DNA of 50,548 nt from Pseudomonas sp. SDI (GCF_003105155.1 NZ_QETK01000033.1:1-50548), one strand, 5' to 3'; positions 8,576 to 18,384 are shown, counted from the stretch's first letter. Notes: a model not told the origin generated them from the letters alone. Made by a program: numbers and translations.

Positions 8576-8788
8576 TCAGCCTTCGGCTTGAACTTCGTCA
8601 GCTTGCATGCCTTTTTGGCCCTGCACAGCGACGAAAGTCACTTTCTGGCCTTCTTTCAGGCTCTTGAAGCCGTTGCCTTGAATAGCGCGGAAGTGTACGA
8701 ACAGATCCGGACCGCTTTCAGGAGTGATGAAGCCAAAACCTTTCTCGTCGTTAAACCACTTGACGGTACCGCTCTGACGTTGGGACAT
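8576..8788 (-). CDS. Cold-shock / RNA chaperone protein (CspA family)
   Basis: This is a 70-residue single cold-shock domain protein that binds single-stranded RNA and DNA. The two RNA-binding motifs are intact: RNP1 KGFGFITP (about residues 16-23) and RNP2 LFVHFRAI (about 29-36), after the usual GTVKWFNDE. The start at 8788 gives MSQRQSGTVKWF, and AAGGAAATAAGAC upstream provides a ribosome site. An in-frame extension of 50 residues has no family character; it more likely corresponds to the long untranslated leader usual for cold-shock genes. A strong terminator follows. The exact paralogue name (cspA/capB/cspD type) cannot be fixed here. Confidence 0.95.
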   Translation of the reverse strand: MSQRQSGTVKWFNDEKGFGFITPESGPDLFVHFRAIQGNGFKSLKEGQKVTFVAVQGQKGMQADEVQAEG

Positions 8789-9076
8789 TGTCTTATTTCC
8801 TTTGAAACTTAGAATTAGTAACAGTTTCTTCCAAATGAAAGAGTACTGGGCTGGGTTGCAGGAAAGTAAGAGACGTCGAACGGGTTGTAGCAATCTCAGC
8901 GCTACTGCCCAGGTCACGAACCATAGCGACCCATGCAAACACAGTGCAGTGACTCTACGCTAACTCTCGCGAAAAAAACAAGCCCCGCAGACCGCTGGTT
9001 CTGTGCCTTTTAGCGACCTTTTGCAGAAATTTTTCAGGGCCGTTACGGCGCCGATTTCTGGCATGTTCGATTGTTA
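8789..9076 (-). other. Leader and promoter region of the cold-shock gene
   Basis: I see no gene in this stretch. It probably holds the promoter and long 5' leader of the cold-shock gene, as in other csp genes. I could not pick a confident -35/-10 pair. With the gcv terminator hairpin at 9077-9111 it fills the gap to gcvT. Confidence 0.5.
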
Positions 9077-9111
9077 TAAAACGCGTTCGAAAACGAATAT
9101 CCCGAACGCGT
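9077..9111 (-). terminator. Candidate terminator of the gcv operon
   Basis: ACGCGTTCG (9081-9089) and CGAACGCGT (9103-9111) are perfect 9-base complements with a 13-base loop. On the minus strand the stem is followed by TTTAT. It lies 37 bases after the gcvT stop. Confidence 0.6.
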
Positions 9112-9147
9112 CATGACACTTTGTTTCCGGCTTCACTGCACGCGGTA

Positions 9148-10272
9148 TCAACCGCGGTAGTAACGCTGCGGCACAAACGGCATCTTGCTCACTTTCATGG
9201 CCACCCGTTTACCTCGAACAATCGCCCAAACTGGTGTATCCAGTGCAGTGTGCGCCGTATCGAGATAACCCATTGCAACCGGGCCGGCGAGTGTCGGACC
9301 AAAGCCGCCACTGCAGACTTTTCCGATAACTATGCCGTCGTTATCCACAATCTCGGCGTCTTCCCGGACCGGCGTGCGTTCTTGTGGCAACAGGCCCACA
9401 CGTTTGCGCGCAACACCACTTTGTTGTTGTTCGAACACTCGCTGCGCGCCTGGGAAGCCACCGGCGCGTGCACCGTCGGCGCGGCGGACTTTGGAGATTG
9501 CCCAGAGCAGGCTGGCTTCGATCGGGGTGGTCGCGCTGTTCATGTCATGCCCATACAGGCACAGGCCGGCTTCCAGGCGCAGCGAGTCGCGCGCGCCGAG
9601 GCCGATGGCGGCGACCTCCGGCTCGGCCAACAGGCGGCGGGCCAGTGCTTCGGCGGCGTCGGCCGGAACGGAAATTTCGAAGCCGTCTTCGCCGGTGTAA
9701 CCCGAGCGGCTGACGAAGCAGTCATGCCCCAGCAGTCGCACAGGGGCGAACTGCATGAAGGTCATCTTCGCCACCTCGGGTGCCAGGCGGGCCAGTACGC
9801 TAACGGCGGCCGGGCCTTGCAGGGCGAGTAGGGCGCGCTCGGCGAACAACGGCTGGATCTCGCACTGGTCGCCGATCTGCTGGCGCAGATGGGCCAGGTC
9901 CTGGTCCTTGCAGGCCGCGTTGACCACCAGGAACAATTCGTCGTTGCCCAGGTTGGCGACCATCAGGTCATCGAGGATGCCGCCCTGCGCGTTGGTGAAC
10001 ATGGCGTAGCGTTGCATGCCCACCGGCAGGTCGACGATATCGACCGGCACCAGGGTTTCCAGGGCCTTGGCTGCGTTGGCGCCACTCAGGCGGATCTGGC
10101 CCATGTGCGACACGTCGAACAGGCCGGCCTGTTCACGGGTATGCAGGTGTTCTTTCATCACCCCCAGCGGGTACTGGACCGGCATGTCATAGCCGGCGAA
10201 CGGCACCATGCGCGCGCCGAGTTCCAGGTGCAGGGCATGCAGTGGGGTTTGCTGCAGTGTTTCGGTGGACAT
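9148..10272 (-). CDS. gcvT: Glycine cleavage T protein (aminomethyltransferase)
   Basis: The T protein transfers the methylene group from the aminomethyl-lipoyl H protein to tetrahydrofolate, releasing ammonia. The 374-residue length is typical. Family segments include MVPFAGYDMPVQYPLGVMKEHLHTRE near residue 22, GLFDVSHMGQIRLSG near 50, the folate-domain stretch FVSRSGYTGEDGFEI near 185, and GLGARDSLRLEAGLCLYGHD near 225. The ATG at 10272 follows the sdaA stop by 27 bases. It is last in the minus-strand operon gcvH-gcvP-sdaA-gcvT and ends at a hairpin. Confidence 0.97.
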   Translation of the reverse strand: MSTETLQQTPLHALHLELGARMVPFAGYDMPVQYPLGVMKEHLHTREQAGLFDVSHMGQIRLSGANAAKALETLVPVDIVDLPVGMQRYAMFTNAQGGILDDLMVANLGNDELFLVVNAACKDQDLAHLRQQIGDQCEIQPLFAERALLALQGPAAVSVLARLAPEVAKMTFMQFAPVRLLGHDCFVSRSGYTGEDGFEISVPADAAEALARRLLAEPEVAAIGLGARDSLRLEAGLCLYGHDMNSATTPIEASLLWAISKVRRADGARAGGFPGAQRVFEQQQSGVARKRVGLLPQERTPVREDAEIVDNDGIVIGKVCSGGFGPTLAGPVAMGYLDTAHTALDTPVWAIVRGKRVAMKVSKMPFVPQRYYRG

Positions 10273-10299
10273 TGATGACTCCTAGGGGCTGAGGGAGGG

Positions 10300-11676
<1,377 letters not shown>

Positions 11677-11705
11677 GGTCGTACCCTCGTGAGTTGGGTT
11701 GTCGG

Positions 11706-11790
11706 CATCGCGGGACGAGTCGGGTCGCCGCACCGCCGCTCCCACAGCGGTATCGGTGATTCTGTGGGAGCGGGCTCGTCCCGCGATAGG
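11706..11790. repeat. REP pair between gcvP and sdaA
   Basis: CATCGCGGGACGAG begins at 11706 and the complementary GTGGGAGCGGGCTCGTCCCGCGAT lies at 11765-11788. The left arm is degenerate, with extra bases around CGGGTCGCCGCACCG. It occupies most of the 129-base gcvP-sdaA spacer. Confidence 0.8.
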
Positions 11791-11805
11791 CCCATAACGC
11801 CGGGC

Positions 11806-14661
11806 TCAAGCGTCCTGGTAGCTCTCGATCGACGGGCAAGCGCACACCAGGTTGCGGTCGCCAAACACGTTGTCGACACGCCCGACCGGCGGCCAGTACT
11901 TGCTTTCCACCAGCGATGCCAGCGGGTACACCGCCTGTTCGCGGCTGTAGCCATGTGGCCACTCGCCGGCCAGTTCCGCCGCCGTGTGCGGGGCGTTCTT
12001 CAGCGGGTTGTCGTCCTTGTCCAGGCTGCCGTTCTCGACCGCGCGAATCTCTTCGCGAATGCAGATCATGGCGTTGATGAAGCGGTCGAGCTCTTCCTTG
12101 GACTCGCTTTCGGTCGGCTCGATCATCAAGGTGCCGGCCACCGGGAAGGACATGGTCGGGGCGTGGAAGCCGAAGTCGATCAGGCGCTTGGCCACGTCGT
12201 CGACGCTGATACCGCTGCTGTCCTTGATCGGGCGCAGGTCGAGGATGCACTCATGGGCAACCAGGCCATTGCTGCCGGTGTACAACACAGGATAGTGCTC
12301 TTCCAGGCGGCGGGCGATGTAGTTGGCATTGAGGATCGCCATCTGCGAAGCACGCGTGAGGCCGGCGCCGCCCATCATGCGGATGTACATCCAGGTGATC
12401 GGCAGGATGCTCGCGCTACCGAATGGCGCGGCGCACACCGCGCCCTGTTTCTGCTCCAGGTGCGCATGCCCCGGCAGGAACGGCGCCAGGTGTGACTTGA
12501 CGCCGATCGGGCCGACGCCCGGACCGCCACCGCCGTGTGGAATGCAGAAGGTCTTGTGCAGGTTCAGGTGGGACACGTCGCCGCCGAACTTGCCCGGAGC
12601 GCACAGGCCGACCATGGCGTTCATGTTGGCGCCGTCGATGTACACCTGGCCGCCGTTGTCGTGGATGATCGCGCAGATCTCGCCGATGGCTTCTTCGAAC
12701 ACGCCGTGGGTCGACGGGTAGGTGATCATCAGGGCGGCCAGTTGCTCGCGGTGCTCGATGGCCTTGGCGCGCAGGTCGTCGATGTCGACGTTGCCACGGG
12801 CGTCACAGGCGGTCACTACCACGCGCATGCCGGCCATGTGCGCGGTCGCCGGGTTGGTGCCGTGCGCCGAGGACGGGATCAGGCAGATGTCGCGGCGTGC
12901 ATCGCCACGGCTCTGGTGATAGGCACGGATCGCCAGCAGGCCGGCGTACTCACCCTGGGAGCCGGCGTTCGGCTGCAGCGACACGGCGTCGTAGCCGGTG
13001 GCGGCGCAGAGCATGGCCTCCAGTTCGTCGGTCAGTTGCTGGTAGCCCTGGCTCTGTTCGGCGGGGGCGAATGGGTGCAGGTTGCCGAACTCGGCCCAGG
13101 TCACCGGGATCATTTCGCTGGCAGCGTTAAGCTTCATGGTGCACGAGCCCAGCGGGATCATGGTGCGGTCGAGTGCCAGGTCCTTGTCGGCCAGTTTGCG
13201 CAGGTAGCGCATCAGCTCGGTTTCGCTGTGGTAGCGGTTGAACACCGGGTGTTCGAGAATTGCCGACTGGCGCAGCAGGGTAGCTGGCAGGCGCGACTCG
13301 ACGGATGCAGCAAGGGCGGCGAAGTTCGGGCTGGCGTGGCCGTTGGCAAACAGTGCCCACAGCGCCTCGACGTCGGCCGGACGGCTGGTTTCGTCGAGCG
13401 ACAGGCCCAGGCGCTGCGCGTCGATCTGGCGCAGGTTCAGTTGTTGGCTGCGGGCCTTGGCGTGCACGGCGGCGGTGTTGGCGCCAGTGTTCAGGGTCAA
13501 GGTATCGAAGAACGCCTCGCCTTCAACCGTCACGCCCAGGGCTTTCAGGCCGCTGGCCAGAATCGCGGTGAGGTGGTGGGTGCGTTCGGCGATTTGCTTC
13601 AGGCCCTGCGGGCCGTGGTACACGGCGTACATGCTGGCGATGTTGGCCAGCAGTACCTGCGCGGTGCAAATGTTGCTGGTGGCCTTCTCGCGGCGGATGT
13701 GTTGCTCGCGGGTCTGCATGGCCAGACGCAGCGCGGTCTTGCCGAAGCGGTCGATCGACACGCCGACCAGGCGGCCCGGCATGTCACGCTTGAACGCGTC
13801 ACGGGTAGCGAAGTAGGCCGCGTGCGGGCCACCGAAGCCCAGTGGCACGCCAAAGCGCTGGGCGCTACCGATGGCCACGTCGGCGCCGAATTCACCCGGT
13901 GGGGTCAGCAGGGTCAGGGCCAGCAGGTCGGCGGCGACCGCGACCAGGGCGTTGGCGGCGTGGAAGCGCGCGACCAGTTCGCGGTAGTCGAACACCTGGC
14001 CATTGCTGGCCGGGTATTGCAGCAGGGCGCCGAAGAACGCGCCGACGTCGCTCAGCTCGCGCTCATCGCCGACCACGACCTCGATGCCCAGTGGTTCGGC
14101 ACGGGTACGCAGCACGTCGAGGGTTTGCGGGTGGCAATGCACCGACGCAAAGAACGCATGGCTGCCTTTATTCTTGCTCAGGCGCTTGCAGAAGGTCATC
14201 GCTTCGGCGGCGGCGGTGGCTTCGTCGAGCAGCGAGGCGTTGGCGATGGGCAGGCCGCTGAGGTCGCTGATCAGGGTCTGGAAGTTCAGCAGCGCTTCCA
14301 GGCGGCCCTGGGAGATTTCTGGCTGATAGGGGGTATAGGCGGTGTACCAAGCCGGGTTTTCCAGCAGGTTGCGCAGGATCGGCGCCGGGGTGTGGCAGTT
14401 GTAGTAGCCCTGGCCGATGTAGCTCTTGAACAGCTGGTTGTTGCCAGCGATGGCTTTGAGCGAGGCGAGTGCATCGGCTTCGCTTTGCCCTTCGCCCAGG
14501 CCCAGTACGCTGGTGCCCTTGATGCTGTCGGGGATCACCGCCGCGCTCATGGCGTCGAGGGAGTCGAAGCCGAGGGTGGCGAGCATGGCCTGCTCGTCGG
14601 CCTCGCGCGGGCCGATGTGGCGGGCGATGAATTCGTTGGCAGTGCCGAGGTTGATGGTCAT
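11806..14661 (-). CDS. gcvP: Glycine decarboxylase P protein
   Basis: This is the PLP-dependent decarboxylase of the glycine cleavage system; it moves the aminomethyl group of glycine onto lipoylated H protein and releases CO2. At 951 residues it is the fused homodimeric type. The N-terminal half carries FIARHIGP at the start and the QPEISQGRLEALLNFQT segment. The C-terminal half carries the PLP-lysine motif SHLNLHKTFCIPHGGGGPG near residue 705 and the NAGSQGEYAGLLAIR segment near 540. The ATG at 14661 follows the gcvH stop by 11 bases, so the two are tightly coupled. Confidence 0.98.
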   Translation of the reverse strand: MTINLGTANEFIARHIGPREADEQAMLATLGFDSLDAMSAAVIPDSIKGTSVLGLGEGQSEADALASLKAIAGNNQLFKSYIGQGYYNCHTPAPILRNLLENPAWYTAYTPYQPEISQGRLEALLNFQTLISDLSGLPIANASLLDEATAAAEAMTFCKRLSKNKGSHAFFASVHCHPQTLDVLRTRAEPLGIEVVVGDERELSDVGAFFGALLQYPASNGQVFDYRELVARFHAANALVAVAADLLALTLLTPPGEFGADVAIGSAQRFGVPLGFGGPHAAYFATRDAFKRDMPGRLVGVSIDRFGKTALRLAMQTREQHIRREKATSNICTAQVLLANIASMYAVYHGPQGLKQIAERTHHLTAILASGLKALGVTVEGEAFFDTLTLNTGANTAAVHAKARSQQLNLRQIDAQRLGLSLDETSRPADVEALWALFANGHASPNFAALAASVESRLPATLLRQSAILEHPVFNRYHSETELMRYLRKLADKDLALDRTMIPLGSCTMKLNAASEMIPVTWAEFGNLHPFAPAEQSQGYQQLTDELEAMLCAATGYDAVSLQPNAGSQGEYAGLLAIRAYHQSRGDARRDICLIPSSAHGTNPATAHMAGMRVVVTACDARGNVDIDDLRAKAIEHREQLAALMITYPSTHGVFEEAIGEICAIIHDNGGQVYIDGANMNAMVGLCAPGKFGGDVSHLNLHKTFCIPHGGGGPGVGPIGVKSHLAPFLPGHAHLEQKQGAVCAAPFGSASILPITWMYIRMMGGAGLTRASQMAILNANYIARRLEEHYPVLYTGSNGLVAHECILDLRPIKDSSGISVDDVAKRLIDFGFHAPTMSFPVAGTLMIEPTESESKEELDRFINAMICIREEIRAVENGSLDKDDNPLKNAPHTAAELAGEWPHGYSREQAVYPLASLVESKYWPPVGRVDNVFGDRNLVCACPSIESYQDA

Positions 14662-14672
14662 GAACGGATTCC

Positions 14673-15056
14673 TCAGACGTCGGCGTTGGCTTTGATCAGG
14701 CGGTCGTAGGCGTCCTGGTCGAGCAGTTGCGCGACGGCGCCGGCGTTGGCCGGGATAAAGCGGAAGAACCAGCCTTCGCCCAGCGGATCTTCGTTGACCA
14801 GCTCCGGGCTGTCGTTCAGTTGCTCGTTGACGGCCACCACCTCACCGGTCAGCGGCATGTACACGCCGCTGGCGGCTTTCACCGATTCCACGGTGGAGGC
14901 TTCGGTGCCTTGCTCGTAGCTTTGCAGTTCTGGCAGTTGCACATAGACCACGTCACCCAGGGCGTTCTGGGCGAAGGCGGTGATGCCGACGGTAACGCTG
15001 CCATCAGCTTCGGTACGCAGCCATTCGTGGTCTTCGGTATAACGCAACTCGCTCAT
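14673..15056 (-). CDS. gcvH: Glycine cleavage H protein (lipoyl carrier)
   Basis: This 127-residue lipoyl-domain protein shuttles the aminomethyl group between P and T proteins. The lipoylation site is Lys60 in ESVKAASG, and the N-terminal MSELRYTEDHEWLR is characteristic. It is the first gene of the operon and lies about 70 bases downstream of a near-consensus sigma-54 promoter. The regulator gcsR sits directly upstream on the same strand, so the cassette is regulated separately from generic housekeeping promoters. Confidence 0.97.
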   Translation of the reverse strand: MSELRYTEDHEWLRTEADGSVTVGITAFAQNALGDVVYVQLPELQSYEQGTEASTVESVKAASGVYMPLTGEVVAVNEQLNDSPELVNEDPLGEGWFFRFIPANAGAVAQLLDQDAYDRLIKANADV

Positions 15057-15139
15057 GGGAACTCCTCAGTGGCCGCCGCAGACGGCCGGATGCGGTAGGG
15101 CGCGGTTACGGGGCCGCGCCAGGGACTGAGGATTTCCTT

Positions 15140-15155
15140 AGCAAATTCGCGGCCA
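15140..15155 (-). promoter_or_regulatory. Sigma-54 (-24/-12) promoter of the gcv operon
   Basis: On the minus strand the sequence reads TGGCCGCGAATTTGCT. The invariant GG and GC doublets are exactly 10 bases apart, and the -12 element TTGCT matches consensus. The predicted start near 15129 gives a leader of about 73 bases to gcvH. The upstream neighbour encodes an enhancer-binding protein with the sigma-54 contact loop. Confidence 0.85.
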
Positions 15156-15218
15156 TTTAGTAAAAAATCATATAAAACAATGTCTTATGATTTTTTGCTG
15201 ACCGATTGGCTATTGCGC

Positions 15219-15236
15219 TGTAATGAAATCGCTACA
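15219..15236. promoter_or_regulatory. Candidate GcsR/TyrR-type operator (proximal)
   Basis: TGTAATGAAATCGCTACA has the TGTA...TACA frame of TyrR-family boxes. It matches 10 of 14 fixed positions of the P. aeruginosa GcsR motif TGTAACG-N4-CGTTCCG as I remember it. It lies about 95 bases upstream of the predicted transcription start, a normal enhancer distance. Confidence 0.45.
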
Positions 15237-15299
15237 CCCAAGCGGCCGAAAAAAAGCCGTGGGGGATCAAAACCTTGCAGCACAGCCTCAAAACTGTGC

Positions 15300-15317
15300 T
15301 GTATCGAATTCGTTCCG
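15300..15317. promoter_or_regulatory. Candidate GcsR operator (distal)
   Basis: TGTATCGAATTCGTTCCG matches the remembered GcsR motif TGTAACG-N4-CGTTCCG at 13 of 14 fixed positions. It lies about 180 bases upstream of the sigma-54 start, between the gcsR stop and the gcv promoter. A weaker copy may abut it at 15319-15336. Confidence 0.6.
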
Positions 15318-15349
15318 CCGTAGCGTTTTCAGTCCACTGGGTGTCGTTC

Positions 15350-16858
15350 TCAGACCTTGCCAGGGATGCCGTACTTGCGCAGGCGGTGGGCGATGGCGGT
15401 GTGCGAGGTTTGTAGCCGGCTGGCCAACTGGCGGGTCGAGGGGTAGCTGGCGTAGAGCTTTTCCAGCAGGGTTTTCTCGAAATCCTCCACCGCCTGTTCG
15501 AGGCTGGCGACTTCGCCGTCGTGCTCGCGGGCCACCGAGGTGCCGGCGATATCCAGGTCGCCGATATCCACCAGGCTGCTTTCGCAGATGGCGGCGGCGC
15601 GGAAGATCACGTTCTGCAGTTGGCGCACGTTGCCCGGCCAGCGGTTGCCGAGCAGCGCTGGGTAGGTGCCGGGCGCCAGCCGGCAGAGCGGGCGCTGGAT
15701 CTGCGTGCAGGCCTGCTGCATGAAGTAGCGGGCCAGCATCAGGATGTCCTGGCCGCGCTCGCGCAGTGGTGGCACTTGCAGGTTGAGCACGTTCAGCCGG
15801 TAGAACAGGTCTTCGCGGAAGCTGCCCTCGGCGACCATGCGTTCAAGGTCGCGGTGGGTGGCGCTGAGGATGCGCACATTGACCTTCACTTCGCGGTCGC
15901 CGCCAACGCGGCGGAAGCTGCCGTCGTTGAGAAAACGCAGCAGCTTGGCTTGCAGGTAGGGCGACATCTCGCCGATTTCGTCGAGGAACACCGTGCCCTG
16001 GTTGGCCAGCTCCATCAGCCCCGGCTTGCCGCCGCGCTGGGCGCCGGTGAAGGCGCCGGGGGCGTAGCCGAACAGTTCGCTTTCGGCGAGGTTTTCCGGC
16101 AACGCGGCGCAGTTCAAGGCCAGGAACGGTGCACTGTGGCGGCTGCTGATGGCATGACAGGCGCGCGCCACCAGCTCTTTGCCGGTGCCGGTTTCGCCAT
16201 GAATCAGTAATGGCGCGTCCAGCGCCGCCACCCGCAAGGCGCGGGCCTTGAGCGTGCGGATCGGCGGCGAGTCGCCGAGCAGCGCGTCGAAGCCTTCGGC
16301 GTGGTCGTGGTGCAGGGCCGACAGGCGCTCGCCGATGCGGTTCGGCTGATACAGGGTCAGCAGGGCACCGGCATTGGTGATCGGGGTGGCGTCGAGCAGC
16401 AGGGTCTGGCCGTTGAGTAGCACTTCGCGCATCGGCAGGTGGAAGCCGTTTTCGATCAGGCTCTCCAGCAGCCCGGCATCGCCGAACAGTTCGGCCACCG
16501 AGCGCCCGCCCGGTTCGGCGCCGTACAGGGCGATCAGCGCCGGGTTGGCCAACAGCACGTGGCCGGCGCTGTCGAGCGCCAGTACCGGGTCGCTCATGGC
16601 GGCGAGCAGGGCGTCGAGCTGCAGGTGGCGGCGCTGGCCGGGGAGAATGTCGACGACCCGCACGGTTTGCACGCCGTGCACGTTGAGCAGGGCGTCGTGG
16701 AGTTCTTCGAGTACCTCGGGGCTCAGGGTCGGGGCATCGATGTAGACGTTGGGCGGCACCATCTCCACCGCGTCCAGGTTCAGGTTACGGGCGCCGAGCA
16801 GGGCCAATACTTCCTGGGTGATGCCGACGCGGTCGATGAAGCTGACGTGAATACGCAT
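15350..16858 (-). CDS. gcsR: Sigma-54-dependent, TyrR-like activator of glycine cleavage
   Basis: This is a 502-residue enhancer-binding protein with ACT domain (about 1-70, MRIHVSFIDRVGITQEVLALL), PAS domain (about 78-180), AAA+ domain (about 195-430) and C-terminal Fis-type helix-turn-helix (STRQLASRLQTSHTAIAHRLRKYGI). Walker A GETGTGKE and the sigma-54 contact loop GAFTGA are intact, unlike E. coli TyrR, which lacks GAFTGA. In P. aeruginosa the orthologue GcsR responds to glycine and activates gcvH-gcvP-glyA-sdaA-gcvT. Its location directly upstream of gcvH, with a sigma-54 promoter between, supports the same role here. PhhR would be the alternative paralogue but normally neighbours phhA. 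Confidence 0.9.
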   Translation of the reverse strand: MRIHVSFIDRVGITQEVLALLGARNLNLDAVEMVPPNVYIDAPTLSPEVLEELHDALLNVHGVQTVRVVDILPGQRRHLQLDALLAAMSDPVLALDSAGHVLLANPALIALYGAEPGGRSVAELFGDAGLLESLIENGFHLPMREVLLNGQTLLLDATPITNAGALLTLYQPNRIGERLSALHHDHAEGFDALLGDSPPIRTLKARALRVAALDAPLLIHGETGTGKELVARACHAISSRHSAPFLALNCAALPENLAESELFGYAPGAFTGAQRGGKPGLMELANQGTVFLDEIGEMSPYLQAKLLRFLNDGSFRRVGGDREVKVNVRILSATHRDLERMVAEGSFREDLFYRLNVLNLQVPPLRERGQDILMLARYFMQQACTQIQRPLCRLAPGTYPALLGNRWPGNVRQLQNVIFRAAAICESSLVDIGDLDIAGTSVAREHDGEVASLEQAVEDFEKTLLEKLYASYPSTRQLASRLQTSHTAIAHRLRKYGIPGKV

Positions 16859-16924
16859 GTGGAGGGAACTTGTTCCGGGGTGGCCGAGGCGGCCAGTATG
16901 CCTTGCGCCCGCCTGGCGGTCGAA

Positions 16925-16943
16925 TCGCCGGCAAGGCCGGCGA
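16925..16943. repeat. REP-like hairpin after the DUF5064-type gene
   Basis: TCGCCGGC (16925-16932) pairs with GCCGGCGA (16936-16943) across AAG. The CGCCGGCAAGGCCGGC core is the same as in the element downstream of oprB. It lies between the 3' end of the arc operon and the gcsR start and has no T tract. Confidence 0.6.
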
Positions 16944-16958
16944 AGCGGCGCTCAGGCC

Positions 16959-17327
16959 TTACTCGAAATGTTCAGGCTTGACCGGATCGCCATACTTCAC
17001 ATCGAGCTTCTCGCGAATGTCCTCGAACATCTTGTCGTAGAGCTTGTGCCCCGAGCCCAGGCTCTCGAACTTCTTCGGCGACGGCAGGTAGCTCTGCGCC
17101 TTGCGCGTGGCAATGCTGAGGAAACTGGGCAGCACCTCTTCCTTGCTCAGGAAGAACTTTTCCTCGACGGTCTTGCCTTCGATGCTCCCGTGCATGTGGA
17201 ATTCGATACCACGCCCTTTCGACGGGTCCTGGGCGACTGCGTATTCGATATTCAGGTCGTAGCTGTGGTCAGCGGTGTTCAGTGCCGTGCGCTCGATATG
17301 CACGTGACCGGGTTGGAACTGGGCCAT
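16959..17327 (-). CDS. DUF5064-type small protein at the end of the arc operon
   Basis: This 122-residue soluble protein starts at ATG 17327, preceded by a strong GGAGG at 8 bases. An 18-residue upstream extension is rejected. It begins MAQFQPGHVHIERTAL and continues with a strand-rich stretch (SYDLNIEYAVAQDPSKGRGIEFHMHGSIEGK), then a helical half (EEKFFLSKEEVLPSFLSIATRKAQ) with a charged C-terminus (YGDPVKPEHFE). It resembles the DUF5064 proteins of pseudomonads; this is recognition by eye and the function is unknown. It begins 54 bases after the arcC stop on the same strand, so it is probably the last gene of arcDABC. Confidence 0.82.
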   Translation of the reverse strand: MAQFQPGHVHIERTALNTADHSYDLNIEYAVAQDPSKGRGIEFHMHGSIEGKTVEEKFFLSKEEVLPSFLSIATRKAQSYLPSPKKFESLGSGHKLYDKMFEDIREKLDVKYGDPVKPEHFE

Positions 17328-17381
17328 GACGGAATCCTCCGGGAAGGTGAAAACGACGGGCCCGGGGCCCGCCAACTGCAT

Positions 17382-18311
17382 TCAACGGTAGCTGATTCCC
17401 GGCTTGCCGGTCGACACCCGGGTACCGGCGGTACCCTTGACGATCTCTTCGATGTCAGCCAGCGAGCCGATCACCGCGACTTTACCGGTGTTGCGGGCAA
17501 AGTCGCAGGCGGCCTGGACTTTCGGGCCCATGGAGCCGGCAGCAAAGCCCAGGCGTTCGAGCTCGTCCGGGTGCGCTTCGGCAATCGCCTTCTGGGTAGG
17601 CTTGCCGTAGTCGATGAAGGCCGCGTTGACGTCGGTGGCAATCACCAGCAGGTCGGCGTCCAGCTGTTCGGCAAGCAGCGCCGAGCAGAGGTCCTTGTCG
17701 ATCACCGCCTCGATGCCCTTGAGCTTGCGATTGGCGTCGTACAGGGTGGGGATCCCGCCGCCACCGGCGCAAATCACGATGCTGTTCTTTTCCAGCAGCC
17801 ATTTGATCGGGCGGATCTCGAAGATGCGCTTGGGTTTGGGGCTGGCCACTACACGGCGGTACTTGTCGCCATCGGCTTTGACTACCCAGCCTTTTTCCTT
17901 GGCCAGGCGTTCGGCTTCTTCCTTGCTGTAGACCGGGCCGATGAACTTGGTCGGGTCCTTGAAGGCCGGGTCGTTGGCGTCGACTTCGACCTGGGTCAGC
18001 AGGGTGGCGAACGGCACTTCGAAGTCGAGCAGGTTGCCCAGCTCCTGTTCGATCATGTAGCCGATCATGCCTTCGGTTTCGGCGCCGAGCACGTCCAGCG
18101 GGTAGGCTTCGTCCGGCTTGTACGACTGAGCTTGCAGCGACAGCAGGCCGACTTGCGGGCCATTGCCGTGGGCGATGACCAGTTCGTTACCCGGGTGGAT
18201 CTTGGCGATCTGTTCGGTGGCGACGCGGATGTTGGCGCGCTGATTGTCTGCTGTCATGGGCTCGCCACGACGTAGCAAGGCGTTGCCGCCCAATGCAACA
18301 ACGATACGCAT
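17382..18311 (-). CDS. arcC: Carbamate kinase
   Basis: This enzyme makes ATP from carbamoyl phosphate and ADP, the energy-yielding last step of the arginine deiminase pathway. The 309-residue protein has the family start MRIVVALGGNALLRRG, NELVIAHGNGPQVGLL near residue 45, the ICAGGGGIPTLYD segment near 185, and the nucleotide-site region GSMGPKVQAACDFA near 265. It is the fourth gene of the minus-strand arcDABC operon. A GC-rich hairpin lies in the 73-base arcB-arcC spacer. Confidence 0.97.
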   Translation of the reverse strand: MRIVVALGGNALLRRGEPMTADNQRANIRVATEQIAKIHPGNELVIAHGNGPQVGLLSLQAQSYKPDEAYPLDVLGAETEGMIGYMIEQELGNLLDFEVPFATLLTQVEVDANDPAFKDPTKFIGPVYSKEEAERLAKEKGWVVKADGDKYRRVVASPKPKRIFEIRPIKWLLEKNSIVICAGGGGIPTLYDANRKLKGIEAVIDKDLCSALLAEQLDADLLVIATDVNAAFIDYGKPTQKAIAEAHPDELERLGFAAGSMGPKVQAACDFARNTGKVAVIGSLADIEEIVKGTAGTRVSTGKPGISYR

Positions 18312-18350
18312 GATGAATTCCTTCCAGAAGAGAGCGGGAGGCTGAACGGG

Positions 18351-18375
18351 CCGCCGCTCCCACAGGGGAGGGCGG
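18351..18375. repeat. Intercistronic hairpin arcB-arcC
   Basis: CCGCCGCTCCC (18351-18361) faces GGGAG-GGCGG (18366-18375), giving a GC-rich hairpin that contains the CTCCCACAGGGGAG core seen in REP elements. It could act as an mRNA-stability or processing element in the arc transcript, but there is no T tract. Confidence 0.55.
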
Positions 18376-18384
18376 CAGCCGTTG

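Noticed and set aside
12535..14709. A 724-codon open frame antisense to gcvP and gcvH
   Set aside because: Shadow of the gcvP codon pattern; no family motifs, and it crosses the gcvP-gcvH junction.
15279..15300. AGCACAG/CTGTGCT inverted repeat after gcsR as a terminator
   Set aside because: The stem is real (7 to 8 bases) but the downstream minus-strand sequence is CAAGGTTTTG, with no immediate T run, and it lies next to the proposed GcsR site. I could not decide between a weak terminator and an operator, so it is not listed as a feature.
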